From NCBI RefSeq assembly GCF_040567655.1, contig NZ_JBEXAC010000002.1, positions 186,001 to 250,000 of the forward strand: 64,000 nucleotides of DNA, given 5' to 3'. The DNA comes from Chitinophaga sp. H8. GTDB taxonomy: Bacteria > Bacteroidota > Bacteroidia > Chitinophagales > Chitinophagaceae. The notes under the pieces are model-generated. The model saw nothing but the letters and a program-made list of their open reading frames with translations. It was not told where the DNA came from and searched no databases. Positions 45,836 to 56,093 of the stretch are shown piece by piece. The first letter of the stretch is position 1. The number at the start of each line of letters is the position of its first letter. The translations under genes were made by a program, and so were the position numbers.

Positions 45836-46278
45836 ATTTCAGCAGTATGATTTTTTGTATTGGGCTTGTTGATGATCTTATCAATGATGCCTTTTTCATT
45901 AATAAGGAAAGTGGTACGGTGAATCCCATCAAAAACCCTTCCCATAAACTTCTTTTCCCCATATACCCCATACTGCTCCACGATCTTCTTATCCTCATCT
46001 GCCAGCAGGATAAAAGGCAGATCATATTTTTGAGTAAACTTCTGATGGCTTTTTTCTGTATCTGCACTTACCCCTATCACTACAAATCCTTTCTGGGTCA
46101 ATACCGCATAATTATCACGCAGGTTACACGCTTGTGCTGTACATCCGGGAGTCATATCCCTGGGATAAAAATACAGGACTACTTTTTTGCCTTTAAAATC
46201 TTTCAGCGATACAGTATTACCATGCTGATCCTTTCCTTTAAATACCGGTGCTTTATCTCCTTCCTTTAAGTGTAACAT
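45823..46278 (-). CDS. bcp: Thioredoxin-dependent thiol peroxidase Bcp
   Basis: Bcp/PrxQ reduces hydroperoxides with thioredoxin. Peroxidatic Cys46 and resolving Cys51 lie in TPGCTAQAC, and the family start LKEGDKAPVFKGKDQHG is present. Length (151 residues) is standard. The gene is flanked on both sides by the TTAGC/GCTAA repeat blocks; its last codons run into the right-hand copy. Confidence 0.95.
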   Translation of the reverse strand: MLHLKEGDKAPVFKGKDQHGNTVSLKDFKGKKVVLYFYPRDMTPGCTAQACNLRDNYAVLTQKGFVVIGVSADTEKSHQKFTQKYDLPFILLADEDKKIVEQYGVYGEKKFMGRVFDGIHRTTFLINEKGIIDKIINKPNTKNHTAEILSC

Positions 46279-46282
46279 TTCT

Positions 46283-46436
46283 TGAGCTGTTAGCTATTGT
46301 GTTATTCTTTTGAGCTGTTAGCTTTTAGTTATTAGCCGTTAGCAAGTAGGTTTTGTTAGTGAGTCACTGCAATTAGTTAACCGCTAGGAACATGACCCAG
46401 GAAAGCTAACAGCTAAAGGCTAATAGCTAACGGCTA
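46283..46436. repeat. TTAGC/GCTAA repeat block upstream of bcp
   Basis: The left part (46283-46345) has GTTAGC words and the right part (46398-46436) GCTAACAGC, GCTAATAGC and GCTAACGGC, facing each other across about 50 bases. The right part ends at the stop of the M23 peptidase gene. Confidence 0.7.
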
Positions 46437-48103
46437 AATTTCAAATGCTGTACCGCAGTATTTCCTACCTCGTCGGTAACAGTTAATTTCAGGTTATGAC
46501 TGCCTGGAGGACAGTGTTCATCAAAAGTGTAAGTAAGTACGTTGCCTCTGCGAACAAACATGAGCCATTTACCATCCAGCTCTGCGCGATAACTTTTGAT
46601 ACCGCTGGCATCGCTCATAGAAAAAGCAATTTTACCGCCTTTACCACCGGATATCACACCAATTTTAGGCGCTACGGTATCCAGTTCCAGGTGGAAATCT
46701 CCAAAGTCGCGGAAGCTGCCCTTGTACCAGCCATCTTCCAGCACAGTAGCAGATACGCCTGATCCGCCGGCACCTTCCCGCACCATCACCACCTTATGTT
46801 CCAGCCCCAGCGGTACTAAACGGTTGGTTTTGATCCGCGGATTATAGGTATTATGTACAGGTACCAATGCGGTATGCAGCCGGAAGGTATTAGACAAGGC
46901 TTTGGGATTTTTACTGGGTAGTTCGAGGTAGTTAAAACAAATCCGGTCGTATAATGCCTGCTCTTCCAGGAAAAACTCTACCTGGTTGTTTTCGAAAATA
47001 TTTCTTGAATCCGGATACATGGTATTGGCGCAGACCTTTTCAGAGGTTTCCCCTGCTTGTTGCTGTAAGCCGAATTTTACGGTAGACGTATTACCATAAG
47101 CATCCTTTACCAGTAGTTTTATCTGGTGCACCGCTCCGTCAGACAGGTTCAGGATCCCATCTCCTTTCAGATCATGATATACATCCAGTTTATTACCAGG
47201 CAGGGCAAATACCAGTTGCAGGTAAGGGCCGCCGCTTTTCTTTACTTTATAATCAATATGTGCATTCAGATAACGTGTTTCATCATACCCGATATCATCC
47301 AGCTGAAAGCCAATGCTGGGCACATCATTATCCAGCAATACCACTTCATAGATACCATTGGCATTGGCAGAATTGCTCATGCGGTCTATCGCCTGGACGG
47401 CCACCCCTACTTCGCTTGCTCTTATCTTCACTACCGGCTGTGCAGGTACGTACTGGCCATTGACCAGCTTTACCGGCAGCATAATAGGTTGCTGTTCATA
47501 CAGGCTTTTGCTGCGGTCGTACAAGGCTACCCGGTATACTTCCGGTGCACGTTTATCCGGCACGTCAAAACCAAACAGTAATGGGTTTAATGGCTTTTCA
47601 GTAGCTGTATTCCTGATTTCCAGATGCAGGTGCGGGCCACCGGATCCACCGGTATTACCACTCCAGGCTACAAACTCTCCTTTCTTTACAGGAAACATTC
47701 CTTCAGGTATTTCCAGACTGGTAGCCCAGCTTTCCTGTTCATACTGTTTTTGCTTTACGTACTTTTCCAGCTGCGGATAAAAGCGGTTCAGGTGCGCATA
47801 AACAGTCGTATACCCATTAGGGTGAGTAATGTATAATGCGTTTCCAAATCCGGTATGCGAAACGCCTACCCTGCTCACATAACCATCTGCTACCGCATGC
47901 ACTTCCAGGTTTTCGCGTTGCTGCGTTTTAATGTCAATACCGGAATGAAAATGGTTAGGCCGTAATTCTCCAAAATTACCAGCCAGTTCTATTGGTACAT
48001 TCAGGGGATTCCTGAAATAACCTTTTGGATAATCTTTATTGGGTAAGTATTGCGCCTGTAACAACTGGGGTATCAGGCAGATAAGGCCAAGCATTCTCTT
48101 CAT
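46427..48103 (-). CDS. Secreted M23-family metallopeptidase with beta-rich C-terminus
   Basis: This 558-residue protein has a signal peptide (ending LLQAQ) and an N-terminal M23/LytM domain with intact zinc motifs: HFHSGIDIKT near residue 53 and HLHLEIRN near 160, plus VYAHLNRFYP. It should act on peptidoglycan peptides. The following 380 residues are beta-rich with Ig-like pieces (DKRAPEVYRVALYDRS, KLTVTDEVGNTAVQHLKFSR). This architecture is widespread in Bacteroidota. A perfect TACATTTG element lies four bases before the ATG. Confidence 0.9.
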   Translation of the reverse strand: MKRMLGLICLIPQLLQAQYLPNKDYPKGYFRNPLNVPIELAGNFGELRPNHFHSGIDIKTQQRENLEVHAVADGYVSRVGVSHTGFGNALYITHPNGYTTVYAHLNRFYPQLEKYVKQKQYEQESWATSLEIPEGMFPVKKGEFVAWSGNTGGSGGPHLHLEIRNTATEKPLNPLLFGFDVPDKRAPEVYRVALYDRSKSLYEQQPIMLPVKLVNGQYVPAQPVVKIRASEVGVAVQAIDRMSNSANANGIYEVVLLDNDVPSIGFQLDDIGYDETRYLNAHIDYKVKKSGGPYLQLVFALPGNKLDVYHDLKGDGILNLSDGAVHQIKLLVKDAYGNTSTVKFGLQQQAGETSEKVCANTMYPDSRNIFENNQVEFFLEEQALYDRICFNYLELPSKNPKALSNTFRLHTALVPVHNTYNPRIKTNRLVPLGLEHKVVMVREGAGGSGVSATVLEDGWYKGSFRDFGDFHLELDTVAPKIGVISGGKGGKIAFSMSDASGIKSYRAELDGKWLMFVRRGNVLTYTFDEHCPPGSHNLKLTVTDEVGNTAVQHLKFSR

Positions 48104-48107
48104 GGTG

Positions 48108-48115
48108 CAAATGTA
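48108..48115 (-). promoter_or_regulatory. -7 element four bases before the M23 peptidase ATG
   Basis: On the minus strand TACATTTG-CACC-ATG, the same spacing as at ade and dut, predicting a leaderless transcript. Confidence 0.6.
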
Positions 48116-48285
48116 AGCATTGTTCAGCCCTCACCAAACCACTCCTCATATATATACTTTTTTAAAAAAGGGTTGCAGGGCCATCAACAAACTATTAACT
48201 TAGTACATATAACGATTTCGTATAAACACTTGTACTATTTATCCTGACAAATGCTGATGCAGATCGAGAACACTAAAAAATACCA

Positions 48286-48696
48286 ATGATTATGAGTCAT
48301 CCTGTTCATGAAATTATGAGTATAAGCCCTTACTATGCCAGCAAACTACAGGCACAGGGTATTGATACTTTACAGCAGTTAGCAGCAGCAGCCGGCACGG
48401 AAGCAGACAGAGCTTTACTGATCACCGCTACGGGCATACCGGAAAGTTTAATCCTGAAATGGATGCATCACACCGCGCTACTTGATATCAGCGGTATGGA
48501 CGACCAGCTGGCAGAACTACTGGAAACAGCCGGCGTATACACCGTATCACAATTAAATACCCAGGACCCTGCCAACCTGTACAGCCGTATCCAGCTGATC
48601 AATGACCTCCGCCATGTAAGCAATCACGTTCCTTCCCTCCCCGAACTTACCCACATGATCACGGAAAGCAGGCAACAGGCAGTCATTCCAGGATAA
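48286..48696 (+). CDS. DUF4332-like helix-hairpin-helix protein
   Basis: This 136-residue protein carries two short helix-hairpin-helix-like repeats: MSISPYYASKLQAQGIDTLQQLAA and DISGMDDQLAELLETAGVYTVSQLNTQDP. The pattern (ISGIGPxxAxxLxxAGIxT) is that of DUF4332, whose function is unknown but which suggests DNA or RNA binding. It is cytoplasmic. An ATG two codons later is equally possible. It precedes gldA by about 60 bases. Confidence 0.7.
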   Translation: MIMSHPVHEIMSISPYYASKLQAQGIDTLQQLAAAAGTEADRALLITATGIPESLILKWMHHTALLDISGMDDQLAELLETAGVYTVSQLNTQDPANLYSRIQLINDLRHVSNHVPSLPELTHMITESRQQAVIPG

Positions 48697-48756
48697 CAGT
48701 ATGGCCGTTTCACTTTTTTGACCTTACTTTGGTGCTCCTAAATGCCCGCTACTGAC

Positions 48757-49665
48757 ATGTCTATAGCTGTACAACAACTGAGTAAAATATATGGTGAGCA
48801 AAAAGCCGTAGATGCGCTTTCTTTTGAGCTGAACAAAGGGGAAATAGTAGGGTTCCTGGGGCCTAACGGCGCCGGCAAGTCTACTACCATGAAAATGATT
48901 ACCGGCTTTTTACCTCCCAGCAGCGGACAGGCCAGCGTTTGTGGCTACAACGTGGTTACACATTCCCTGGAAGTACGTAAACGGGTAGGCTATTTACCGG
49001 AAGCCAACCCTTTGTACCACGATATGTACGTACGGGAATTCCTGGAATTTATCGCTGCCGTACATGAGCTGGGGCGCGCCGGCAAACAGCGGATCGATGA
49101 AATGATCGATCTCACCGGTTTACGGCCCGAAAGCGCCAAAAAGATAGGCGCCCTGTCAAAGGGGTACAAACAGCGCGTAGGCCTGGCACAGGCCCTGCTC
49201 CACAATCCCGAAGTACTGATCCTGGATGAACCCACTTCCGGCCTGGATCCTAATCAGCTGGCCGATATACGCCAGGTAATCAAAGACCTGGGCAACAACA
49301 AAACGGTGATCCTGTCTACCCATATCATGCAGGAAGTGGAAGCCCTTTGCAGCCGGGTAATCATTATCAACAAAGGAAAGATCATTGCCGACGATCAACT
49401 GGCCCGTTTACAACAAAGTGGCGCCGGCAATGGTTATATTCAGGTTACTTTTGGCGAACCAGTCACCGCTGCCGAACTGGAACAAATTGAAGGAATATCA
49501 CGTGTGATGCAGCAGGAAGGCCATACCTGGCAGCTATTTACCTCCCGGATCGAAGAGGTACGTAAAAACCTCCTGCAATTTGCTTTGATAAATAACCGGA
49601 ACATCCTTTCTTTGCAGAGCAATTCGCAGCGTCTGGAAGACATTTTCCGGGAACTGACGAAATAG
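48757..49665 (+). CDS. gldA: ABC transporter ATP-binding protein GldA
   Basis: GldA is the ATPase of the GldAFG transporter needed for gliding in F. johnsoniae. The protein (302 residues from ATG 48757) has Walker A GPNGAGKST, Walker B VLILDEPTSGLDPNQ, a slightly altered signature (LSKGYKQR) and the GldA-type N-terminus MSIAVQQLSKIYGEQKAVDALSF. An ATG five codons earlier is possible. The permease genes gldF and gldG are not in this window. It lies between a DUF4332-like gene and eno on the same strand. Confidence 0.88.
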   Translation: MSIAVQQLSKIYGEQKAVDALSFELNKGEIVGFLGPNGAGKSTTMKMITGFLPPSSGQASVCGYNVVTHSLEVRKRVGYLPEANPLYHDMYVREFLEFIAAVHELGRAGKQRIDEMIDLTGLRPESAKKIGALSKGYKQRVGLAQALLHNPEVLILDEPTSGLDPNQLADIRQVIKDLGNNKTVILSTHIMQEVEALCSRVIIINKGKIIADDQLARLQQSGAGNGYIQVTFGEPVTAAELEQIEGISRVMQQEGHTWQLFTSRIEEVRKNLLQFALINNRNILSLQSNSQRLEDIFRELTK

Positions 49666-49725
49666 TTGGCAGTGCGCTGCGGGTAGAATTGCCAACAATT
49701 TAACACTAACGATTTAAAACAATAA

Positions 49726-51024
<1,299 letters not shown>

Positions 51025-51104
51025 GCGCTTTTCACGTTATAATAGTGAGCAACCATTCCGGGTACTGTCTATGACAGTATCCGGAATTTCTGAAAACCGA
51101 GCCA

Positions 51105-51419
51105 ATGTCAGCATTAAAGTCCATTTCACTTCCAGGCATACTCCGAAACAAATATTTCGTAGCAGCCCTGGCTTTTGTGGTATGGCTCGTTTTTCTGGAC
51201 AGAAATAACCTCCTTTCCCAGTACCAGCTCCAGACTGAAGTCAATAAGCTGGAAACCCAGAAAAATTTCTATCAAACCGAAATCTCACAAACCCGGGAAG
51301 AACAACAGGAATTACTCTCCAGCCCCGAAAAATTAGAGAAATTTGCCAGGGAAAAGTACCTCATGAAAAAAGATAATGAGGACCTTTTCATCATCACTAC
51401 AGCCCCTCCAAAGGAATAA
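51105..51419 (+). CDS. FtsB/DivIC-family cell-division protein
   Basis: This 104-residue protein has one membrane helix (residues 17-33, FVAALAFVVWLVFLDRNN) followed by a coiled coil (LQTEVNKLETQKNFYQTEISQTREEQQELL) and the family tail KLEKFAREKYLMKKDNEDLFII. FtsB/DivIC bridges the divisome with FtsL and FtsQ. The eno-ftsB neighbourhood is also seen in proteobacteria. It is probably co-transcribed with eno. Confidence 0.88.
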   Translation: MSALKSISLPGILRNKYFVAALAFVVWLVFLDRNNLLSQYQLQTEVNKLETQKNFYQTEISQTREEQQELLSSPEKLEKFAREKYLMKKDNEDLFIITTAPPKE

Positions 51420-51527
51420 GCTCCCCCTATTTGCCGGTTATAAAAAATTAGCTTAAATTAACAATACTTTCTGTCTGTATGCCGTTATATGGTTGTAAAT
51501 TAATTAATTGTATTAAAAATAATTTGC

Positions 51528-51773
51528 ATGAGCAATTTTACACCACTTTTACCAATTACCTTATATCCTGTTCCTGATAGCAAACTCTCCACCAAATATT
51601 TACAGGAAGACCCTGCATTTTCACTGGAAGAACTGGCTGGTATAGCACAAGCTAAAAAAGCCTTAACTACCATCACCTATTCACCAAGAGCTGCTACCTT
51701 ACAGGCAATATTTGATTATGCAGCAGGAGAAAATACCTATAACTCCTTATCTGCGGATAACAGTAACTGGTAA
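51528..51773 (+). CDS. Small hypothetical protein
   Basis: This 81-residue frame (MSNFTPLLPITLYPVPDSKL...) has no signal peptide, membrane helix or recognisable domain. It has its own ATG, an AT-rich upstream region and bacterial-like codon use. It contains the conserved-looking helix FSLEELAGIAQAKKALTTI and ends NSLSADNSNW. I do not recognise it. It may be a lineage-specific small protein. Confidence 0.55.
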   Translation: MSNFTPLLPITLYPVPDSKLSTKYLQEDPAFSLEELAGIAQAKKALTTITYSPRAATLQAIFDYAAGENTYNSLSADNSNW

Positions 51774-51908
51774 CATCATCACCACCTATTTTGACTGGCT
51801 GCCAGTTGCGCTTTGCACCCGGCTAAAAAATCATCCCTGCACCACGGCTGTGGTACAGCGCTATACCTTACACATCTGTTGGCCTGTGTCCCCCTGCTCC
51901 GTTTTTAT

Positions 51909-51916
51909 TATCTTTA
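51909..51916 (+). promoter_or_regulatory. -7-like element four bases before the nth ATG
   Basis: TATCTTTA-CATC-ATG: one base off TAnnTTTG, at the same four-base spacing seen at ade, dut, the M23 peptidase and the sigma gene. It supports 51921 as the start. Confidence 0.4.
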
Positions 51917-51920
51917 CATC

Positions 51921-52568
51921 ATGACCAAAAAAGAGCGTTTCGCCTTTGTACTCAAGTACTTCGAAACACATGTACCTAATGCGGAAACCGAACTGATTTA
52001 TGATAATCCTTATCAGCTCCTGGTGGCGGTTATCCTCTCCGCGCAATGCACAGACAAAAGGGTAAACCTGACCACACCGGCTATTTTTGAAAAATACCCT
52101 ACCGTAGAGACCCTGAGCCATGCTACGTTTGATGAACTCTTTCCACTGATCCGCAGTATCAGCTACCCTAACAATAAAACCAAACACCTCATTGGCATGG
52201 CCCAAAAGGTAATGGAAGAATTTAACGGGGAAATTCCGGCTACCGTAAAGGAACTGATCACCCTGCCAGGGGTGGGGCGTAAAACGGCTAATGTGATCAC
52301 CTCTGTGGTACATCAGCAACCCAACATGGCAGTGGATACACACGTATTCCGGGTGTCTGCACGGATAGGACTCACTACCAATGCTACCACTCCCCTGCAA
52401 ACAGAATTACAGCTCCTGAAATATATCCCGGAAGAGCAGGTCCATATCGCTCATCACTGGCTGATCCTGCATGGCCGTTATATCTGTGTGGCACGAAGCC
52501 CCAAATGCGGGGAATGCGGGCTGAGACCGGCATGCAAATACTATCACCAGTTAATAAAAGAAGCTTAA
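51921..52568 (+). CDS. nth: Endonuclease III
   Basis: Endonuclease III removes oxidised pyrimidines and cuts the abasic site. The helix-hairpin-helix LPGVGRKTANVI contains the catalytic Lys, VDTHVFRVSARIGL the catalytic Asp, and the C-terminal C-x6-C-x2-C-x5-C (CVARSPKCGECGLRPAC) binds the 4Fe-4S cluster. The 215-residue length from ATG 51921 is standard; a longer frame from 51813 adds 36 non-homologous residues. Confidence 0.95.
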   Translation: MTKKERFAFVLKYFETHVPNAETELIYDNPYQLLVAVILSAQCTDKRVNLTTPAIFEKYPTVETLSHATFDELFPLIRSISYPNNKTKHLIGMAQKVMEEFNGEIPATVKELITLPGVGRKTANVITSVVHQQPNMAVDTHVFRVSARIGLTTNATTPLQTELQLLKYIPEEQVHIAHHWLILHGRYICVARSPKCGECGLRPACKYYHQLIKEA

Positions 52569-52665
52569 ACGTTCATCCGGCCCTCTGTTGACCACCCCCG
52601 ATAATTTTCGTACCTTAATCTGTCAAAGAAACCAATAGATTCAATCAACAAATCATCAGACTGTT

Positions 52666-53874
52666 ATGAAATTTAGCGTAAGAGTACAATTATCCTTCAT
52701 GATGTTCCTCGAGTTTTTTATCTGGGGAGCATGGTTTGTAACATTAGGCACCTTTGTGCTTAAAAGCTTACAAAATACCAACGATACACAGGTGGGCATG
52801 GCCTTCCTGACACAATCCATCGGTGCTATCATTGCACCATTTATCGTAGGACTGATAGCAGACCGCTTTTTTGCGGCTCAGCTGATACTGGGTGTAATCC
52901 ACATTGCAGGAGCAATACTACTGTGGGTAGCTTCTTCTACGGTAGACTTCTCTACTTTTTATCCTGTTTTACTGGTATACATGATCCTGTTTATGCCTAC
53001 CCTGGCGCTGGTCAACTCCGTATCTTTCCGGCAGATGAAAGATCCCAGTAAAGAGTTTCCTACCATCCGGGTGTTTGGCACGGCCGGCTGGATCATTGCC
53101 GGCCTCACCATTGGCTGGCTGGGATGGGAAAAAAGCGGCTCCCTGGAAATGACTTTTAAAATGGCTGCGGGCGCTTCTGCCCTGTTAGGCTTATTCAGTT
53201 TTACCCTTCCCTCCACGCCACCTGTAAAGAGAGATACCAAAGTATCAGTAAGCGAAATCCTCGGACTGGATGCGATCCGCTTATTGAAAAACCGATCTTA
53301 CCTGCTGTTCTTTGTATCATCTATCGCAATTTGTATTCCCTTAGCATTCTACTATAACTTCACTAATCCCTACCTGAACGAAATAGGTATGACTGCTGCT
53401 GCGGGCAAACAATCTATGGGGCAGATGTCTGAATTGCTGTTCATGTTGCTGATGCCGCTATTCTTTGTACGCCTGGGTGTTAAAAAGATGCTGGGACTGG
53501 GTATGCTGGCATGGGTGATACGTTATGCATTGTTTGCCTACGGCAATGTAGATGCCAACTACTGGATGCTTATTGGTGGTATCGTATTACACGGTATTTG
53601 CTACGATTTCTTTTTTGTGACCGGACAAATCTATACCGATAACCTGGCAGGTGAAAAATTCAAAAGTGCTGCACAAGGAATGGTGACCCTCGCTACCTAT
53701 GGCGTGGGTATGCTGATCGGCTCTATTATTTCCGGCCCTATCGTAGAAGCTTTTAAAACTGCAGATGGCGGACATGACTGGCAATCGATCTGGCTGATCC
53801 CTGCCGGTATCGCATTGGTTGTTTTGCTCCTGTTCCTGTTGTTGTTTAAGGAAAAAAAAGCTGTTAGTCATTGA
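52666..53874 (+). CDS. MFS nucleoside:proton-symporter-family transporter
   Basis: This 402-residue protein has 12 hydrophobic helices and the start MKFSVRVQLSFMMFLEFFIWGAWFVTLG, which is characteristic of the NupG-like nucleoside permease group common in Bacteroidota sugar operons. The signature IADRFFAAQ follows helix 2. In Bacteroidota these proteins often sit beside Gfo/Idh/MocA oxidoreductases, as here, so a sugar derivative rather than a nucleoside is a possible substrate. The oxidoreductase gene follows after a 225-base gap filled by a repeat block. Confidence 0.88.
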   Translation: MKFSVRVQLSFMMFLEFFIWGAWFVTLGTFVLKSLQNTNDTQVGMAFLTQSIGAIIAPFIVGLIADRFFAAQLILGVIHIAGAILLWVASSTVDFSTFYPVLLVYMILFMPTLALVNSVSFRQMKDPSKEFPTIRVFGTAGWIIAGLTIGWLGWEKSGSLEMTFKMAAGASALLGLFSFTLPSTPPVKRDTKVSVSEILGLDAIRLLKNRSYLLFFVSSIAICIPLAFYYNFTNPYLNEIGMTAAAGKQSMGQMSELLFMLLMPLFFVRLGVKKMLGLGMLAWVIRYALFAYGNVDANYWMLIGGIVLHGICYDFFFVTGQIYTDNLAGEKFKSAAQGMVTLATYGVGMLIGSIISGPIVEAFKTADGGHDWQSIWLIPAGIALVVLLLFLLLFKEKKAVSH

Positions 53875-53999
53875 TGTGGATGGAAACTAATTGTTAACTT
53901 TTTGCATTGGGCAATTGAGGCAGGTAAAAGCAACATCCTTTTTATTATCTTAACAGACACGTACAATAAGCATAATGCTAAACACCAGCAAAAGCCAAC

Positions 54000-54096
54000 A
54001 ACTAAAAACATACAATAGCTAAAAGCTAACCACTAATAGCTTAACAAAACATAATTACTAACAGCTAGTAGCTAAAAGCTAACAGCTAAAAAAAAT
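54000..54096. repeat. GCTAA repeat block before the oxidoreductase gene
   Basis: GCTAAAAGC, GCTAACC, CTAATAGC, CTAACAGCTAGTAGC, GCTAAAAGC and GCTAACAGC follow one another up to three bases before the ATG at 54100. All are in one orientation. Confidence 0.65.
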
Positions 54097-54099
54097 TCT

Positions 54100-55293
54100 A
54101 TGGCAAAAATTGCAATGCTTGGCTCGGGATTCATCGGGCGCTTTTATGCAGACTCTCTGCAAGGACAAAGGAGCAGAGATAAAATTGTAAGTATTTATTC
54201 CCGCCGGGAAGAAAGTGCCGTGAAATTTGCAGCCGACTACCAGGTGCCACATTGGACACTGGACATGGAGGAGGCCATCGCACATCCGGAAGTGGAAGTA
54301 GTATGTGTATCCCTGCCTAATAATCTGCATGAGGCAGCAGTCAACTTATGTTGTAAACACAAAAAGGCAGTGATCTGTACCAAACCCCTGGGCCGTAATG
54401 CCGCAGAAGCCAAACGTATGCTGGAAGCGGTAGAAAAGGCAGGTATTTTCCATGGTTACCTGGAAGACCTGGTATATACACCTAAGCTCATCAAAGCGCT
54501 CGAAAGCGTTAAAAATGGGGCATTAGGACGTATCCTCTGGGCTAAATCACGCGAAACACACCCTGGCCCGCACAGTGAATGGTTCTGGGATAAAGAACAG
54601 GCCGGCGGTGGCTGTATGCTGGACCTTGGCTGTCATTGCGTGGAAATAGGACGCAGCTTCATCGGAAAAGATATCAAACCAATAGAAGTAATGTGCTGGG
54701 CTGATACCCAGGTAAAACCCATTGATGCAGAAGACCATGCTATTGGTTTGGTGAAATATGAAAATGGCGCTATCGGCCAGTTTGAGGTGAGCTGGACTTT
54801 CCGGGGTGGCCTGGATTTACGTGATGAAGTAATGGGTACGGAAGGTACTATCTGGCTCAACAGCTTTTTACGTACCGGCTTTGATATGTTTACCACCGGC
54901 AAAGGCGCCGACTATGTAGCAGAAAAGGCAGAGAGCAACACCGGCTGGCTGTTTCCTGTAGGTGATGAACTCAATGAACTGGGTTATAATCACATGTTTA
55001 CCGACATGTTTAATGCCATGGAAAGTGGTAAAGCTCCCAGGGAAACATTTTATGATGGATATGTCGTGAATGCAATACTGGATGCTGCTTATGTGAGTGC
55101 CAAAAGTAAAAAATGGGAACCTGTCAATCTCGAAATCTGGCGGGGCCAGGAAGGGGTAGGTGATGGCAAAACCTTAACAGATTTTGATGCCGACTTCTAC
55201 CTGGTAAAAGAAGAAATGACGCACTTCGGTGCTAAAAAATTGATCCTGAAAGATAAAAAAAGCGGACAGATCATCGAAAGAACCATTTCCTGA
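54100..55293 (+). CDS. Gfo/Idh/MocA-family oxidoreductase
   Basis: This 397-residue NAD(P)-dependent dehydrogenase has the Rossmann start [20 protein letters not shown], the Gfo motif [16 protein letters not shown] (the family's EKP position reads TKP) and the C-terminal [29 protein letters not shown] substrate region. Family members oxidise sugars or inositols. The MFS transporter upstream suggests catabolism of an imported sugar derivative. The repeat block directly before the ATG leaves little room for a ribosome site. Confidence 0.9.
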   Translation: MAKIAMLGSGFIGRFYADSLQGQRSRDKIVSIYSRREESAVKFAADYQVPHWTLDMEEAIAHPEVEVVCVSLPNNLHEAAVNLCCKHKKAVICTKPLGRNAAEAKRMLEAVEKAGIFHGYLEDLVYTPKLIKALESVKNGALGRILWAKSRETHPGPHSEWFWDKEQAGGGCMLDLGCHCVEIGRSFIGKDIKPIEVMCWADTQVKPIDAEDHAIGLVKYENGAIGQFEVSWTFRGGLDLRDEVMGTEGTIWLNSFLRTGFDMFTTGKGADYVAEKAESNTGWLFPVGDELNELGYNHMFTDMFNAMESGKAPRETFYDGYVVNAILDAAYVSAKSKKWEPVNLEIWRGQEGVGDGKTLTDFDADFYLVKEEMTHFGAKKLILKDKKSGQIIERTIS

Positions 55294-55310
55294 TCCCACT
55301 GATATAATAA

Positions 55311-55378
55311 GGGCTGATGAGTAAATATCGCTTGCTGTTAAAAAGATAGTTAAGCGGTTCTGCTCATCAGTCTTTTTT
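55311..55378 (+). terminator. Terminator after the oxidoreductase gene
   Basis: CTGATGAG (55314-55321) and CTCATCAG (55363-55370) form the stem around a long loop, followed by TCTTTTTT. It also belongs to the GGGCTG-type set. Confidence 0.65.
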
Positions 55379-55383
55379 ATCTG

Positions 55384-55977
55384 TTAACTTACCCGCACAA
55401 TAAGTGCTTTGCCCAGCTGATGACTAACTTCCACTTCCACCAGGGTGCCGTTTTCATATTTATAAATATTCTTTTTCCCCTCAGGCAGCACCAGCTCATA
55501 ATGTCCTTTACCAATTGACCGGATAGGCAGAAAACGCCCCAGGGTTTCTGAAAAGATCCGGCTTACCTGCTTCGGCTCTGCAAAATATAGTTCGGCCACA
55601 CAATCCGTGATTTCGGTATTATTCAACACTGATCTGGTACCATCTACCACCACCTTATAATCATTCCCCTCCCTGAGCACCGTAGTTTCCCTGGATTCCC
55701 CATTCTTGCCGCTCTGGCGCCCTGATTTTGCCTGCACCAGTACATCCCCCTTATACTCATTCAGGATGTCCAGATTTACCTTGGAAAGCAATGATTGTAC
55801 ACGGGTGGTAATAGTGATGCTCTTCGCAGCACCGTTCGTTTTGCGTTGGGCGGCAATGGTACCGATAGTTTGATTGGCAAAACGTAATTCAAAGTTGTAG
55901 GATTGCGCCCAAACAATGGGGGTACCCGCAATGACTATCACTATGCTGAACAATACGCGAAAAAGGCATCTTATCAT
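55384..55977 (-). CDS. Exported protein, probably DUF6134-like
   Basis: This 197-residue protein has a signal peptide (ending IVWAQ) and a beta-rich body: LRFANQTIGTIAAQRKTNGAAKSITITTRV, then TVLREGNDYKVVVDGTRSVLNN and YELVLPEGKKNIYKYENGTLVEVEV. The layout fits the periplasmic DUF6134 group (my recollection, not searched). It is likely a periplasmic protein of unknown function. It stands downstream of korA on the same strand but after a korA terminator. Confidence 0.65.
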   Translation of the reverse strand: MIRCLFRVLFSIVIVIAGTPIVWAQSYNFELRFANQTIGTIAAQRKTNGAAKSITITTRVQSLLSKVNLDILNEYKGDVLVQAKSGRQSGKNGESRETTVLREGNDYKVVVDGTRSVLNNTEITDCVAELYFAEPKQVSRIFSETLGRFLPIRSIGKGHYELVLPEGKKNIYKYENGTLVEVEVSHQLGKALIVRVS

Positions 55978-56037
55978 AATCGGGCTTAAACTTCTTATTA
56001 CAACGTAAATAGTGCAATTGCAATTACCTGAAAATAC

Positions 56038-56068
56038 AAAAAATCCCGCCCGGAGGCAGGATTTTATA
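56038..56068 (-). terminator. Terminator after korA
   Basis: On the minus strand AATCCTGCC and GGCGGGATT pair around a short loop and end in a T-run. Confidence 0.6.
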
Positions 56069-56093
56069 ATTTTTTAACATATATCGTTCCTTA

